Source of the DNA: CAZPNX01 sp964518765 | Lineage (GTDB): Bacteria > Edwardsbacteria > AC1 > EtOH8 | Direction of reading: 5' to 3' | NCBI GenBank assembly: GCA_964518765.1 | Contig: CAZFJC010000027.1 | Coordinates: forward strand, 1 to 33,850 | Length of the DNA stretch: 33,850 bases | In this document: piece by piece, positions 1 to 6,934 of the stretch | How positions within the stretch are numbered: the first letter of the stretch is position 1 | Layout: every line of letters starts with the position of its first letter | The notes under the pieces: model-generated | Told to the model about the DNA's origin: nothing | The model's input: the letters and a program-made list of their open reading frames with translations, nothing else | Database searches by the model: none | Program-made: the position numbers and the translations under genes

Positions 1-18
1 AACCTGTAACATTTATCA

Positions 19-44
19 CCCCATTTTCTGTCTTGACAATGGGG
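19..44. repeat. Hairpin near the left window edge
   Basis: CCCCATT at 19-25 pairs perfectly with AATGGGG at 38-44 around a 12-base loop. A TTGACA hexamer lies inside the structure at 33-38. The rest of 1-163 is AT-rich and holds no convincing gene; it lies downstream of the amidase stop. No strong GC-rich terminator is seen there. The hairpin could be the end of an IS200/IS605-type element or a terminator of something to the left, but the window ends too soon to tell. Confidence 0.3.
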
Positions 45-163
45 TCCACCTCATATGGTTGGTTCAAAACCAGGATCGTGATTTATCCATAAAATCGACA
101 ATATCAATGCAAATAGTATTAAAAATATTACCGTATACCAACATAGTATAAATAAGTTATACA

Positions 164-1369
164 TCACCCTCCCCCCAGCTTCATCTGGTGCCTCCGGGCG
201 AAGGCGGCCAGCCCCTTGGCGATGGCCTGGGCTATCTTGCGCCGGATGTCGCTCTTCTTGAGCAGCTTCTCCTCGTCCTTGTGCGAGATGAAGGCGCACT
301 CTACCAGGATGGCCGGCATGTAGGCCCCGTTGAGCACGTAGAACCCGGCCTGATTCACCCCCCGGCTGGGGAATGGCAGGGACGAGCCCATCGCCTCCTG
401 GACGTACTCGGCCAAATCGGCCGACTCGGTTAGGTACTGGTTCTGAACGATGTCCCAGAGGATGAACTGGACCTCGTCCATGTTCCTGGTCTTCCCGTCC
501 GGCTGCTCGAACTGAATGGCCGCGTTCTCCAGGGCGGCCGCCGCCCTGGCGTCGTCGGTCTTGGCCAGGGAGAGGAAGTAGGTCTCGGATCCCTTCATGT
601 TTTTCCTGGCCCGCTTCTTCCACGGCGCGGCATTGCAGTGGACGCTGATGAAGATATCGGCCGCCTCCCGGTTGGCCAGGGCGGTCCGGCCGGAGAGCGG
701 CACGAAGGTATCGTCGTCCCGGGTCATGACAACCAGCAGGCCCATGTCCTCAAGAATCGCCTTAAGCCTGAGCCCGATCTCCAGGTTGACGTCCTTCTCC
801 TTGAGTCCGGTCGGTCCCACCGCCCCCGGATCCTTGCCCCCATGTCCTGGATCAACCACTACCTTGCGGATGGCCCTTTGCTCCGCGGGCCCCGGAGGCT
901 TGGCGGCCGCCTGCGGTGGCTGGGCCGAAGCCGGCAGCCCCCCCAGGCTCAGCCTTCTGGCCTTCTCGTCGTAGGAGACGGAGCGGCCCCACAATGGTAT
1001 GAGGTATCGGCTGAACAGCTCCAAGGGGACCCACAGCTCGCCCTGGTACTGCCTCACCGGATAGTAGAGGTTGTAGGACTTTCCGTCTATCTGGCAGAAG
1101 GTGTTGTCGGCCGAGAGCGTCAGGCTGTGGCCCGGCATCTTGACCTCGGCCCGTCCCGTCAGCTCAGACCAGGTGCCGGTAGCCTCCCAGGGACCGGTCA
1201 GGCCGGAGAGCGGCAGGTAGGGATGGCCTTCGAACTGCAGAAGGTTGAGGGCCGTGATCCGCCCCTTGGCGTCCAATACCGTCACCTGTTCGCCGAAGGC
1301 TGTCCAGGCCGACAGGTGAGCGGCGGCAGCTATAAAAACGATTATTATAAAGATGCGGCCCGGCCTCAT
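164..1369 (-). CDS. N-acetylmuramoyl-L-alanine amidase (Amidase_3) with N-terminal copper-amine-oxidase-like domain
   Basis: Predicted secreted zinc amidase that cleaves the bond between MurNAc and the peptide stem of peptidoglycan. The 401-residue protein starts with a signal peptide (about residues 1-26). A domain of the copper amine oxidase N-terminal type, often found on cell-wall enzymes, covers about 28-142, followed by a Pro/Ala-rich linker. The Amidase_3 domain spans about 168-395. The expected zinc-binding and catalytic residues are visible: H176 in DPGHGGKDPGA, E191 in LKEKD, H244 in SVHCNA and E357 in LVECAFIS. The start overlaps the stop of the upstream glycosyltransferase gene in an ATGA, so it is probably translated by coupling. 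It is the last gene of a tightly overlapping five-gene group. Family assignment is firm; whether it acts in division or recycling cannot be read from sequence. Confidence 0.93.
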   Translation of the reverse strand: MRPGRIFIIIVFIAAAAHLSAWTAFGEQVTVLDAKGRITALNLLQFEGHPYLPLSGLTGPWEATGTWSELTGRAEVKMPGHSLTLSADNTFCQIDGKSYNLYYPVRQYQGELWVPLELFSRYLIPLWGRSVSYDEKARRLSLGGLPASAQPPQAAAKPPGPAEQRAIRKVVVDPGHGGKDPGAVGPTGLKEKDVNLEIGLRLKAILEDMGLLVVMTRDDDTFVPLSGRTALANREAADIFISVHCNAAPWKKRARKNMKGSETYFLSLAKTDDARAAAALENAAIQFEQPDGKTRNMDEVQFILWDIVQNQYLTESADLAEYVQEAMGSSLPFPSRGVNQAGFYVLNGAYMPAILVECAFISHKDEEKLLKKSDIRRKIAQAIAKGLAAFARRHQMKLGGG

Positions 1370-2424
1370 GATATCAGTTTGAGAAATGCTTCTTCGATCG
1401 CTTCCATGTTCCTCTGCCGGCAGCCCCTCTCCCTGACCAGAGTTAGGTTCCTCCGGGCGAATTCTTTGACATCCGCACGTCCGGCCATGATATCTAACAG
1501 CCTCTGCGCCAGGCCGTCATGATCCCCGGTCCTGAAGAGCAGGCCGTTGGCACCGTCCTCGATCCACTCACGGTTGCCCGGAATATCGCTAGCCACCAGC
1601 GCCAGGCCCCGGGCCATGGCCTCCAACAGCGACACCGAAGTGCTGTCCGAAAGGCTGGTGCTGACGTAGATGCCGGATCGGTCCAGCTCTGCCATTAGAT
1701 CTTCGTGCTCCAGCCGGCCGACGAAGTTGATTTGTTTGGCAACCCCCAGCTCAAAGGCCAGCCGCTGCAAATCTGGCCCCTGTCTTCCGTCTCCCACGAT
1801 GGTCAGCCTGAAGGGCCGGACCGCCTCCCTGGACACTTTGGGCATGGCTTTGATTATGGTCCCCACATCGTAAACCGGCTCCAGGCTTCGGGTGCTTATA
1901 ATATTCGACTGCCTCAATCCCGCCAGGCTCGGCGGACGATCGAGGATGAGCTCCCGGTCCACCCCCAGTGGCAGGTTGATGATCCTTTTACTATCTACCC
2001 CGAGCCCGGCAATTTCGTCCTCGAGGTTCCGGCCGTCGCAGGTGGCCAGGTCAGCGCGGGCCAGCGCCAGCCGGGCGCGCATCCGGTGCAGCAAAGACCT
2101 TTTGGCCGAGACCAAAAGGTCCGAGCCCCAGGCCGAGACCGCCAGCGGCCGGAACCCGGCCAGCCTGCCCAACAGACCGTAGCTGGGCACATAGTGGGCG
2201 TTGACCAGGTCGGGCTTGAATTCCCTGATTATCTTTTTAAGCGGCGCCGCCGCGGCCAAATAATGGCGCCACCCTGTCCGCCCGGGAAGTTTCTGGAACG
2301 GGACCGTGATGCCCCGGGGCTCCTCCAGCGAGGCCAGCAGTACCTCATGTCCGCGGTCAGCGAACCACTCCGCCCAGCGTTTGGTATGCAGGCTGGAGGC
2401 ATCGGAGAGCAGCAACAGCCTCAA
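1366..2424 (-). CDS. GT4-family glycosyltransferase
   Basis: A 352-residue GT-B glycosyltransferase of the GT4 type. The N-terminal acceptor half begins with a beta-strand typical of the fold (RLLLLSDASSLHTKRWAEW). The C-terminal nucleotide-sugar half carries the VGDGR loop, the FVGRLEHEDL segment and the donor-site stretch LLEAMARGLALVASDIPGNREWI. The first acidic position of the usual E-x7-E pair falls on D/S in this protein, leaving the second E of LLEAMA. The start codon is TTG and overlaps the stop of the FemAB-like gene as TTGA (2421-2424). Neighbours are cell-wall genes (amidase, FemAB-like), so a role in surface polysaccharide or glycolipid synthesis is likely. The donor and acceptor are unknown. 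Confidence 0.88.
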   Translation of the reverse strand: MRLLLLSDASSLHTKRWAEWFADRGHEVLLASLEEPRGITVPFQKLPGRTGWRHYLAAAAPLKKIIREFKPDLVNAHYVPSYGLLGRLAGFRPLAVSAWGSDLLVSAKRSLLHRMRARLALARADLATCDGRNLEDEIAGLGVDSKRIINLPLGVDRELILDRPPSLAGLRQSNIISTRSLEPVYDVGTIIKAMPKVSREAVRPFRLTIVGDGRQGPDLQRLAFELGVAKQINFVGRLEHEDLMAELDRSGIYVSTSLSDSTSVSLLEAMARGLALVASDIPGNREWIEDGANGLLFRTGDHDGLAQRLLDIMAGRADVKEFARRNLTLVRERGCRQRNMEAIEEAFLKLIS

Positions 2425-3407
2425 CGCCTAAACCCCGCCATAGCGCGGAACCACCAAGCCTGATTGGTATAGACCGGGTAGCTGCGCTCCTGTCCGCCCC
2501 AATTCTCCTTGAAGCGCACCAGGCCCTCAGCCCCGGGTGGCGAGCCCCCCAGGTTAAGCCAGCGGCAGCCTTTTCCCAGGCCCCAGTCGATCGTCGCCCT
2601 AATCAGGGCGTCCGCCGGCCTCAGATTACGGTATTCGGACTCGGTGGCCCCGTCCCAGTAGATGACCGTATCCCCAAAGGCCAGGTCGACGGTGAATCCG
2701 ATGATACGGGAGTCGATGATGGCCAGCCCGATCCTAGCCCGTCCCAAGGGCGCCAAGTCTCGCCAAAGCTTTTGGAAAAAATCCAGCGGGTATTTGACCG
2801 CCTGTCCGAATCCGCGGTCGCGCTCCGCCAGCAGGCGGTGGCAATAGGCCAGGTCGGCTTCGTCGATTAGGTCCCTGACCACCACCCCCCGCTTCGACGA
2901 CTGGACGGCGCCCCTTTTTGTCTTCTGTTTAGAGAGCCGCCGATGGGCCTCCAGGTCAACCAGGTGGGTCCTGGCTTGGCGAGAAACGCAGCCGTGCTTG
3001 GCTAGGAACGCATGCCGCCCCTCGAAGTCCACCACCTCTATCAGGCAGGGCTTGAGAGTCCGGAGGGCTCCCATCAGCCCGGCGAAACGGTCCTCTGTCC
3101 GCCCCTTCAAACCCGGCCGGGCCAGCAGGCCGCCGTAGGTTCCCATGGGCATCGAGTAGGCCCTGGCCAAGGGGAAGCGGCCGCGGATGACTGCCGGCAT
3201 CCCGGCCAGGTAGCGGCCTGCCTGCAAGGCCACCGCGAAGACGGCCCGGTAAAACGGAAATGCCGCGGGCCAGAGCCCGGCCCACTCGGCGGTGTGGTAT
3301 ATCGAGGCCCCAGGGGATTCCTGAAGCAACGACTCCCATTCCCTACGATCGAGCGCCTCCAAGCCCAGCAGCCTGTACCTGACGCTGTCCGCGGCCTCGT
3401 CTCTCAG
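2421..3407 (-). CDS. FemAB/GNAT-type (BioF2-like) transferase, probable CTG start
   Basis: Member of the FemAB-like acyltransferase superfamily (GNAT_6/PF13480 type), which moves aminoacyl or acyl groups to peptidoglycan or exopolysaccharide precursors. The double GNAT layout is visible: an N-terminal half with SIYHTAEWAGLW and MPMGTYGGLL, and a C-terminal half with RIIGFTVDLAFGDTVIYWDG, LRPADALIRATIDWGLGKG and the final VRFKENWGG that typifies the family. The open frame runs up to 3506, but using that start would overlap the upstream FTR gene by 103 bases. There is no ATG, GTG or TTG near the stop of that gene. A GAGGAG ribosome site (3416-3421) is followed by CTG codons at 3408-3410 and 3405-3407; the second forms a CTGA four-base overlap like the other junctions here. 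I chose that start (328 residues). A TTG at 3360-3362 is the alternative. Function is confident only at superfamily level. Confidence 0.8.
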   Translation of the reverse strand: MRDEAADSVRYRLLGLEALDRREWESLLQESPGASIYHTAEWAGLWPAAFPFYRAVFAVALQAGRYLAGMPAVIRGRFPLARAYSMPMGTYGGLLARPGLKGRTEDRFAGLMGALRTLKPCLIEVVDFEGRHAFLAKHGCVSRQARTHLVDLEAHRRLSKQKTKRGAVQSSKRGVVVRDLIDEADLAYCHRLLAERDRGFGQAVKYPLDFFQKLWRDLAPLGRARIGLAIIDSRIIGFTVDLAFGDTVIYWDGATESEYRNLRPADALIRATIDWGLGKGCRWLNLGGSPPGAEGLVRFKENWGGQERSYPVYTNQAWWFRAMAGFRR

Positions 3408-3901
3408 CAGGGTCGGAACTCCTCGAATTTCTCGCTCTTGGCCCGACAGATGGGACAGACGTGCGGCGGGCCGCTGCGGGCGCACAGATAGCCGCAGACG
3501 GTGCAACGCCAGGTCTTAACCGGTCCCTGCCCGGTATCCTTTTCCTCGGCCATCTTCTCCCCCTTTAGTGGTTTGGCCCTGGATGGCGGCCTCCTCTCCG
3601 GTATCGGATCCGGCGGCGAGCCGGCGTCGAGGTACCACTGGGTCACATAGAGGGCGCAATAGCAGCGCCCGTAGTCGCGTAGATCGGCGTCGCGGTATTC
3701 ACAGGGGCAAATGATGTCAAGGTCCTGGGCCCGGTCGCCAGCCGATATGCGGCAGGGACAACGCCAGTAACCAAGCCTCTCTTCGTTGGCGGCGATGCCC
3801 TCGATTATTCCCAAGGTCACTTCCCGGTCCGGGTTCAGCCGGTATCCATCGGCCTTGGCCTGGAGCAGAATTTCGGCCTCGATCTCGGCGGCCGGCCTCA
3901 T
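3404..3901 (-). CDS. Ferredoxin:disulfide reductase (FTR catalytic domain fused to rubredoxin)
   Basis: A 165-residue fusion. Residues about 5-95 are a ferredoxin-thioredoxin reductase catalytic (beta) chain. The Cys pairs C48-P-C50, C65-P-C67 and C80-Y-C82 provide the 4Fe-4S cluster ligands and the redox disulfide; the last pair is CYC rather than the CHC of plant FTR. After a charged, proline-rich linker (about 96-125) a rubredoxin-like domain follows, with C133-x2-C136 and C149-x2-C152 for one iron. FTR-like disulfide reductases with a C-terminal rubredoxin-like domain are known from methanogens and anaerobic bacteria and take electrons from ferredoxin. The start overlaps the glutaredoxin stop as ATGA, so the glutaredoxin is the obvious partner. 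No FTR alpha (variable) chain is seen in the window. KorAB, encoded in the same block, could supply reduced ferredoxin. Confidence 0.92.
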   Translation of the reverse strand: MRPAAEIEAEILLQAKADGYRLNPDREVTLGIIEGIAANEERLGYWRCPCRISAGDRAQDLDIICPCEYRDADLRDYGRCYCALYVTQWYLDAGSPPDPIPERRPPSRAKPLKGEKMAEEKDTGQGPVKTWRCTVCGYLCARSGPPHVCPICRAKSEKFEEFRPC

Positions 3902-4182
3902 GCCAGGGCTTTCCTTATCTCGTCCTCCTTGAAGCCGGCGATGACCTGGCTTCCGTCGATGACCATGGTGGGAAAGGTGCAGGCCGGGTTGTACCTTTTC
4001 ACCTCGTCCATAACCTCCTCCTCCTCACGGCCTATCAGCAGGTCTACGTCTATGAAATCGTAGGCCACGCCCAAGCTCTCCAACAGCCTTTTGGTTTTCT
4101 TGCACCAAACGCAGGTCGACAGCGTATAGAGCAGGACCTTCCTCCCGTTTTTCTTGCCGCCGACCGATGTCGACTTGGCCAT
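3898..4182 (-). CDS. Glutaredoxin-like protein
   Basis: Small thioredoxin-fold protein of 94 residues. It has the active-site motif C24-V-W-C27 near the N-terminus and the cis-proline loop T-F-P71-T, both hallmarks of glutaredoxins. The segment GREEEEVMDEVKRYNP resembles the insert of glutaredoxins found beside FTR genes in anaerobes. The ATG at 4182 has GGAG (4191-4194) eight bases upstream; a GTG at 4191 lies inside that ribosome site and is unlikely to be the start. It overlaps the FTR-rubredoxin gene by ATGA. The natural inference is that the FTR-rubredoxin protein reduces this glutaredoxin with ferredoxin electrons, replacing glutathione or NADPH-dependent reduction. Confidence 0.92.
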   Translation of the reverse strand: MAKSTSVGGKKNGRKVLLYTLSTCVWCKKTKRLLESLGVAYDFIDVDLLIGREEEEVMDEVKRYNPACTFPTMVIDGSQVIAGFKEDEIRKALA

Positions 4183-4209
4183 ATTTTTCACTCCGTTGTT
4201 TCCGGGCGG

Positions 4210-4776
4210 TCACTTCTCCAGGACTATGCTGCCCGATGATTTCTTGGTGTGCTTGGAGAGGCTGGCCTTGTTCTTGTGATAGGCCAGGATGAACTGGGCC
4301 GGGGAGTCCGGCGCCAGCCTTTTGCCGCCGGCGTATTGGAGCGGTATAGAGAACTCCAGGCATGTTTTGCCGCCCTCTTGCCAGGCGGCCTTGGAGGCAA
4401 GGTTCGGCTTGTCCACCCGGCTGTGTCGGAACAGGGACTTGCCCAGGTGCTGCTCCACCGTCCAGTTGCCTTGGGCGTCCTTGATGGCGATGGCCATCAC
4501 CGCCCCGTTCATGCCGGATGAGCCCAGCCCGATGGCCAGCCAGCCCGAGCCCGGGCTCTTGAGGGCCACATACAGCCGGACGGTGTCGGCCGAGGCGAAG
4601 ACTTCGATCCCGGTGGCCTGGTCCTTCCCCCTAAATCCATACTCCTCCTCGCCGATGGCCCCGTCGGCCGCGGCGGCTACCGCCGCCGATGTTGAAAGCT
4701 TGACCTGAAGCGGCTGGCCGAGAACGCTGGTCCACGCTAAAATGAAGGAAATGGCGAGAAATCCAGCTTTATGCAT
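4210..4776 (-). CDS. Secreted DOMON-domain protein (copy 2 of a tandem pair)
   Basis: Signal peptide (about 1-20, ending SVLGQ) followed by a single DOMON-type beta-sandwich. Typical DOMON features are the segments VRLYVALKSPGSGWLAIGLG, the MNGAVMAIAI strand and the C-terminal FILAYH strand. DOMON domains bind haem or sugars outside the cytoplasm. It lies three bases after the stop of a paralogous gene, and its ribosome site (AGGAG) overlaps the end of that gene, so the two are translated together. The C-terminus is lysine- and serine-rich. The ligand cannot be told from sequence: haem-binding DOMON proteins need Met/His axial ligands, and possible ones are present but not diagnostic. Confidence 0.8.
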   Translation of the reverse strand: MHKAGFLAISFILAWTSVLGQPLQVKLSTSAAVAAAADGAIGEEEYGFRGKDQATGIEVFASADTVRLYVALKSPGSGWLAIGLGSSGMNGAVMAIAIKDAQGNWTVEQHLGKSLFRHSRVDKPNLASKAAWQEGGKTCLEFSIPLQYAGGKRLAPDSPAQFILAYHKNKASLSKHTKKSSGSIVLEK

Positions 4777-4779
4777 GGC

Positions 4780-5409
4780 TCACTCCTGGCTTTGGGGCTT
4801 TCCCTCGGCCTCGGCCTTTTCCGGCTTCCCCAGCAGCAGGGTGGCGGTGGCCTTCTTGGTGGGGCGGCCTTTAAAGGAGACCTTCTTGGCGTGATAGGCC
4901 AGCACGAAAGGCATGGGCTGGCCCGGAGCTATTACCTGGCCGTTGGAGAGCTCCAGGGGTATGACGAACTCCATGGCCGTCCCCTTGGGGCCTTGGGCAG
5001 TCTTGAAGTCTATCAGCCGGGGCCGGTCGATGGGTCGGTGGGTGGAGACCCAGGTCCCCTCATGCTCGTCGACCCGCCCCCCTTTGTCATCGTGATAGCC
5101 GATGAACATCGATGTCCCCCGCACCTTGTGGGCGCCGAAGCCGATGGCCACCCAGCCTTTGGCCGGGCTTTCCAGGGCCACGTAGAGTTTCTCGCCGTCC
5201 GAAACCCAGCTGACGGCGATGCCGGTCTGGGAGTTGACGAAGCGGGTGGGGTATTCCCCCTCCGAAGCCCTGCCGTCGATGATCACGTTGACTTGGCTGA
5301 GGTTGGGGATACCGTGGGGCTTGCCTTGGGGGGCGTCGGAGGTTTTGGGCTGGGCCGCCAGCGGGGCGGCGGCCAGGGCCGCCAGCAGTGCCATGGTGGT
5401 GATTCGCAT
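4780..5409 (-). CDS. Secreted DOMON-domain protein (copy 1 of a tandem pair)
   Basis: A 209-residue exported protein. The ATG at 5409 follows AGGAG by seven bases and opens a clear signal peptide (MRITTMALLAALAAAPLAAQ); an earlier ATG at 5481 would put 24 hydrophilic residues before it and is rejected. The mature part contains a DOMON domain with IDGRASEGEYPTRF, the strand LYVALESPAKGWVAIGFGA, and TSMFIGYHDDKGGRVDEHEG, a good match to the family core. It shares order and motifs with the next gene (GWxAIGxG, FxLAYHxxK), so the two arose by duplication. The C-terminal tail is rich in Glu, Lys and Gln. A role in periplasmic electron transfer or ligand binding is inferred from the redox neighbourhood only. 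Confidence 0.82.
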   Translation of the reverse strand: MRITTMALLAALAAAPLAAQPKTSDAPQGKPHGIPNLSQVNVIIDGRASEGEYPTRFVNSQTGIAVSWVSDGEKLYVALESPAKGWVAIGFGAHKVRGTSMFIGYHDDKGGRVDEHEGTWVSTHRPIDRPRLIDFKTAQGPKGTAMEFVIPLELSNGQVIAPGQPMPFVLAYHAKKVSFKGRPTKKATATLLLGKPEKAEAEGKPQSQE

Positions 5410-5526
5410 TTGAGATCTCCTGTTATTGGTTATGAATGGCTTTTCCATTTCCCGGACGGTCAGAATCATTTCTTCCATCAAGAGCGCTGGCTTGAATCCA
5501 AGCTCGGCCTATCTAAATAGAGTGCG

Positions 5527-5892
5527 TCAAGGCTGTTCGGCCAGCCAGTCCTTGGCTCGCTCCATGTCGTCGAAGGGCACGATATTCCTCCCTGTCAGCC
5601 GAGTCACTGTCCGCAGTATCACCCGCTTGATGCCCCCTACCCCCAGCACCGCGCTGGCCTTGACGTACGGGGTTATGGCGCTGGAGTAGTTCTTGACCGC
5701 CTCCACCCCGTTGACGTCGTAGCGCAGCTCCCCGAAGTTGGTCAGAAGAAGCACCGACTTGGGGGCCTGGGTCTTGACCGTCTGCTCGCCCCTCTCCAGG
5801 ATGGAGATCCCCTCGTCCTGGGTACGGCTCTGGGAAAGGTCTACTATCAGGATATCCTTGCCCTTGTGCCTTTCAAAACGAACCTGTTCCAT
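5527..5892 (-). CDS. SpoIIAA-like (STAS-like) protein, copy 2 of a tandem pair
   Basis: A 121-residue soluble protein of the SpoIIAA-like family (PF11964 type), alpha/beta proteins related to STAS domains. The ATG follows AAGGAG by six bases. It aligns without gaps to the neighbouring upstream gene with about 57 percent identity (68 of 120 positions counted by eye). Shared blocks are SISILE/GISILE, VLLLTN, VKASAV, GIKRVI, TGR and DWLAEQ. No transmembrane segment or Cys pair is present. Such proteins are thought to bind small ligands or protein partners. No kinase or sigma factor partner lies in the window, so a classical anti-anti-sigma role is not supported. Confidence 0.75.
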   Translation of the reverse strand: MEQVRFERHKGKDILIVDLSQSRTQDEGISILERGEQTVKTQAPKSVLLLTNFGELRYDVNGVEAVKNYSSAITPYVKASAVLGVGGIKRVILRTVTRLTGRNIVPFDDMERAKDWLAEQP

Positions 5893-5985
5893 GGTTTTCT
5901 CCTTCGTTTCTTCGGTTCAAGGGTCGCCTTTTCGGCATCAGGGACTTTTGCCGATGGCTTCTTTTGGCTCGGAGATAAGTGCGGC

Positions 5986-6348
5986 TCACTGTTCCGCCAG
6001 CCAGTCCAAGGCCTGCTCCACGGTGTCGAAGGTGGCGATGTGCCTCCCGGTCATCCTGACGATGGCCTGGTAGATGACCCGCTTGATGCCCGAGACACCC
6101 ACCACCGCGCTGGCCTTGACTAAGTTTGTATTGGCTTTGGAATAGGCCTTCATGGCCTCGGCTCCTTTGGGGCCATAGTGGGCATTGGTGACGTTGGTCA
6201 GCAGCAGCACCGTTTTCGGGGCATGGACATCGATCAGCTCCCTGGCCTTTTCGAGGATGGAGATGCTCTCCTCCTCGCTTCTGGAGTCGGAGAGGTCAAC
6301 TTGGATAATGTCCCGACCCTTGTGTTTTACATGCCTTACTCTTTCCAT
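5986..6348 (-). CDS. SpoIIAA-like (STAS-like) protein, copy 1 of a tandem pair
   Basis: A 120-residue paralog of the next gene downstream, with the same SpoIIAA-like fold expected. The N-terminus (MERVRHVKHKGRDIIQVDLS) forms the first strands, followed by an acidic helix, the VLLLTN strand, the long helix with AEAMKAYS, the VKASAVVGV strand and a C-terminal helix ending LDWLAEQ. The ATG is preceded by an AAGGGG-type ribosome site. The 93 bases between the two copies contain only a weak hairpin and no ORF. Function unknown; the location between flavin reductase/KOR genes and the DOMON pair suggests a link with redox or membrane physiology but does not prove it. Confidence 0.75.
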   Translation of the reverse strand: MERVRHVKHKGRDIIQVDLSDSRSEEESISILEKARELIDVHAPKTVLLLTNVTNAHYGPKGAEAMKAYSKANTNLVKASAVVGVSGIKRVIYQAIVRMTGRHIATFDTVEQALDWLAEQ

Positions 6349-6369
6349 TCCCGCCCCTTCCGTTTAGGG

Positions 6370-6915
6370 TTACCTGCGTACCAGGACCCTGGTCACCTGA
6401 CCTACGTACATTCGGTGGTAGTCCTTTTTCGGATAGCACTTCCCGATGGCGGGGTCCAGGAAAAGTTTGGGGTCCAGGTCCTGCTGGTAAATCTTGCGGC
6501 ACTCCAGCACCAGCCTGGCCTGCTTGAAGAAGACCCCGCCGTTCCCCGCCCTGGCTGGGGTCAGCCCGGTCTCCTTGGCCTTGTCGCAGTCCCGGCCGGA
6601 ATGGCTGCCGCAGAACTGCAGGGCCTTGCGGTATTTTTTAGCAAAGAAGCAGATGGTGAAAGCGTCGTTTTTATTGGCAAATCCAAAAGTGTGCCTGGTG
6701 GGCCGGACGAAGACGAAGACCGCCGGCCTGCTCCAGAGCACGCCCCAGGCCCCCCAGCCGCAGGTCATGGTGTTGTAGCTTTTCAGGCTCCCGGCCGTCA
6801 GCAGGAACCAGTCGCCCTCCATGGCCTTAAACGGATTGTCCTTGATGGCCTCTGGCCTGATGCGCCTGAAGACTACTTTAGGTTTCATCCCCAAGGAACG
6901 TTCACCCTTGGACAT
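6370..6915 (-). CDS. Flavin reductase family (flavoredoxin-like) protein
   Basis: A 181-residue FMN-binding split-barrel protein. Recognisable blocks are WFLLTAGSLKSYNTMTCGWG, GVLWSRPAVFVFVRPTRHT, ALQFCGSHSGRDCDKAKETG and the C-terminal KDYHRMYVGQV, all of which match the flavin reductase family common in Bacteroides and other anaerobes. These proteins bind FMN and move electrons between donors such as ferredoxin or NAD(P)H and acceptors. GGGAG lies seven bases before the ATG; a second ATG at codon 10 is possible. It sits 19 bases after korB, consistent with the same transcript and with ferredoxin-linked redox chemistry. Confidence 0.85.
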   Translation of the reverse strand: MSKGERSLGMKPKVVFRRIRPEAIKDNPFKAMEGDWFLLTAGSLKSYNTMTCGWGAWGVLWSRPAVFVFVRPTRHTFGFANKNDAFTICFFAKKYRKALQFCGSHSGRDCDKAKETGLTPARAGNGGVFFKQARLVLECRKIYQQDLDPKLFLDPAIGKCYPKKDYHRMYVGQVTRVLVRR

Positions 6916-6934
6916 CTCACCTCTCCCTTTTCAC

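Noticed and set aside
4780..5481. Longer start of the DOMON gene at 5481.
   Set aside because: The extra 24 residues are hydrophilic and sit before a normal signal peptide; AGGAG and ATG at 5409 fit better.
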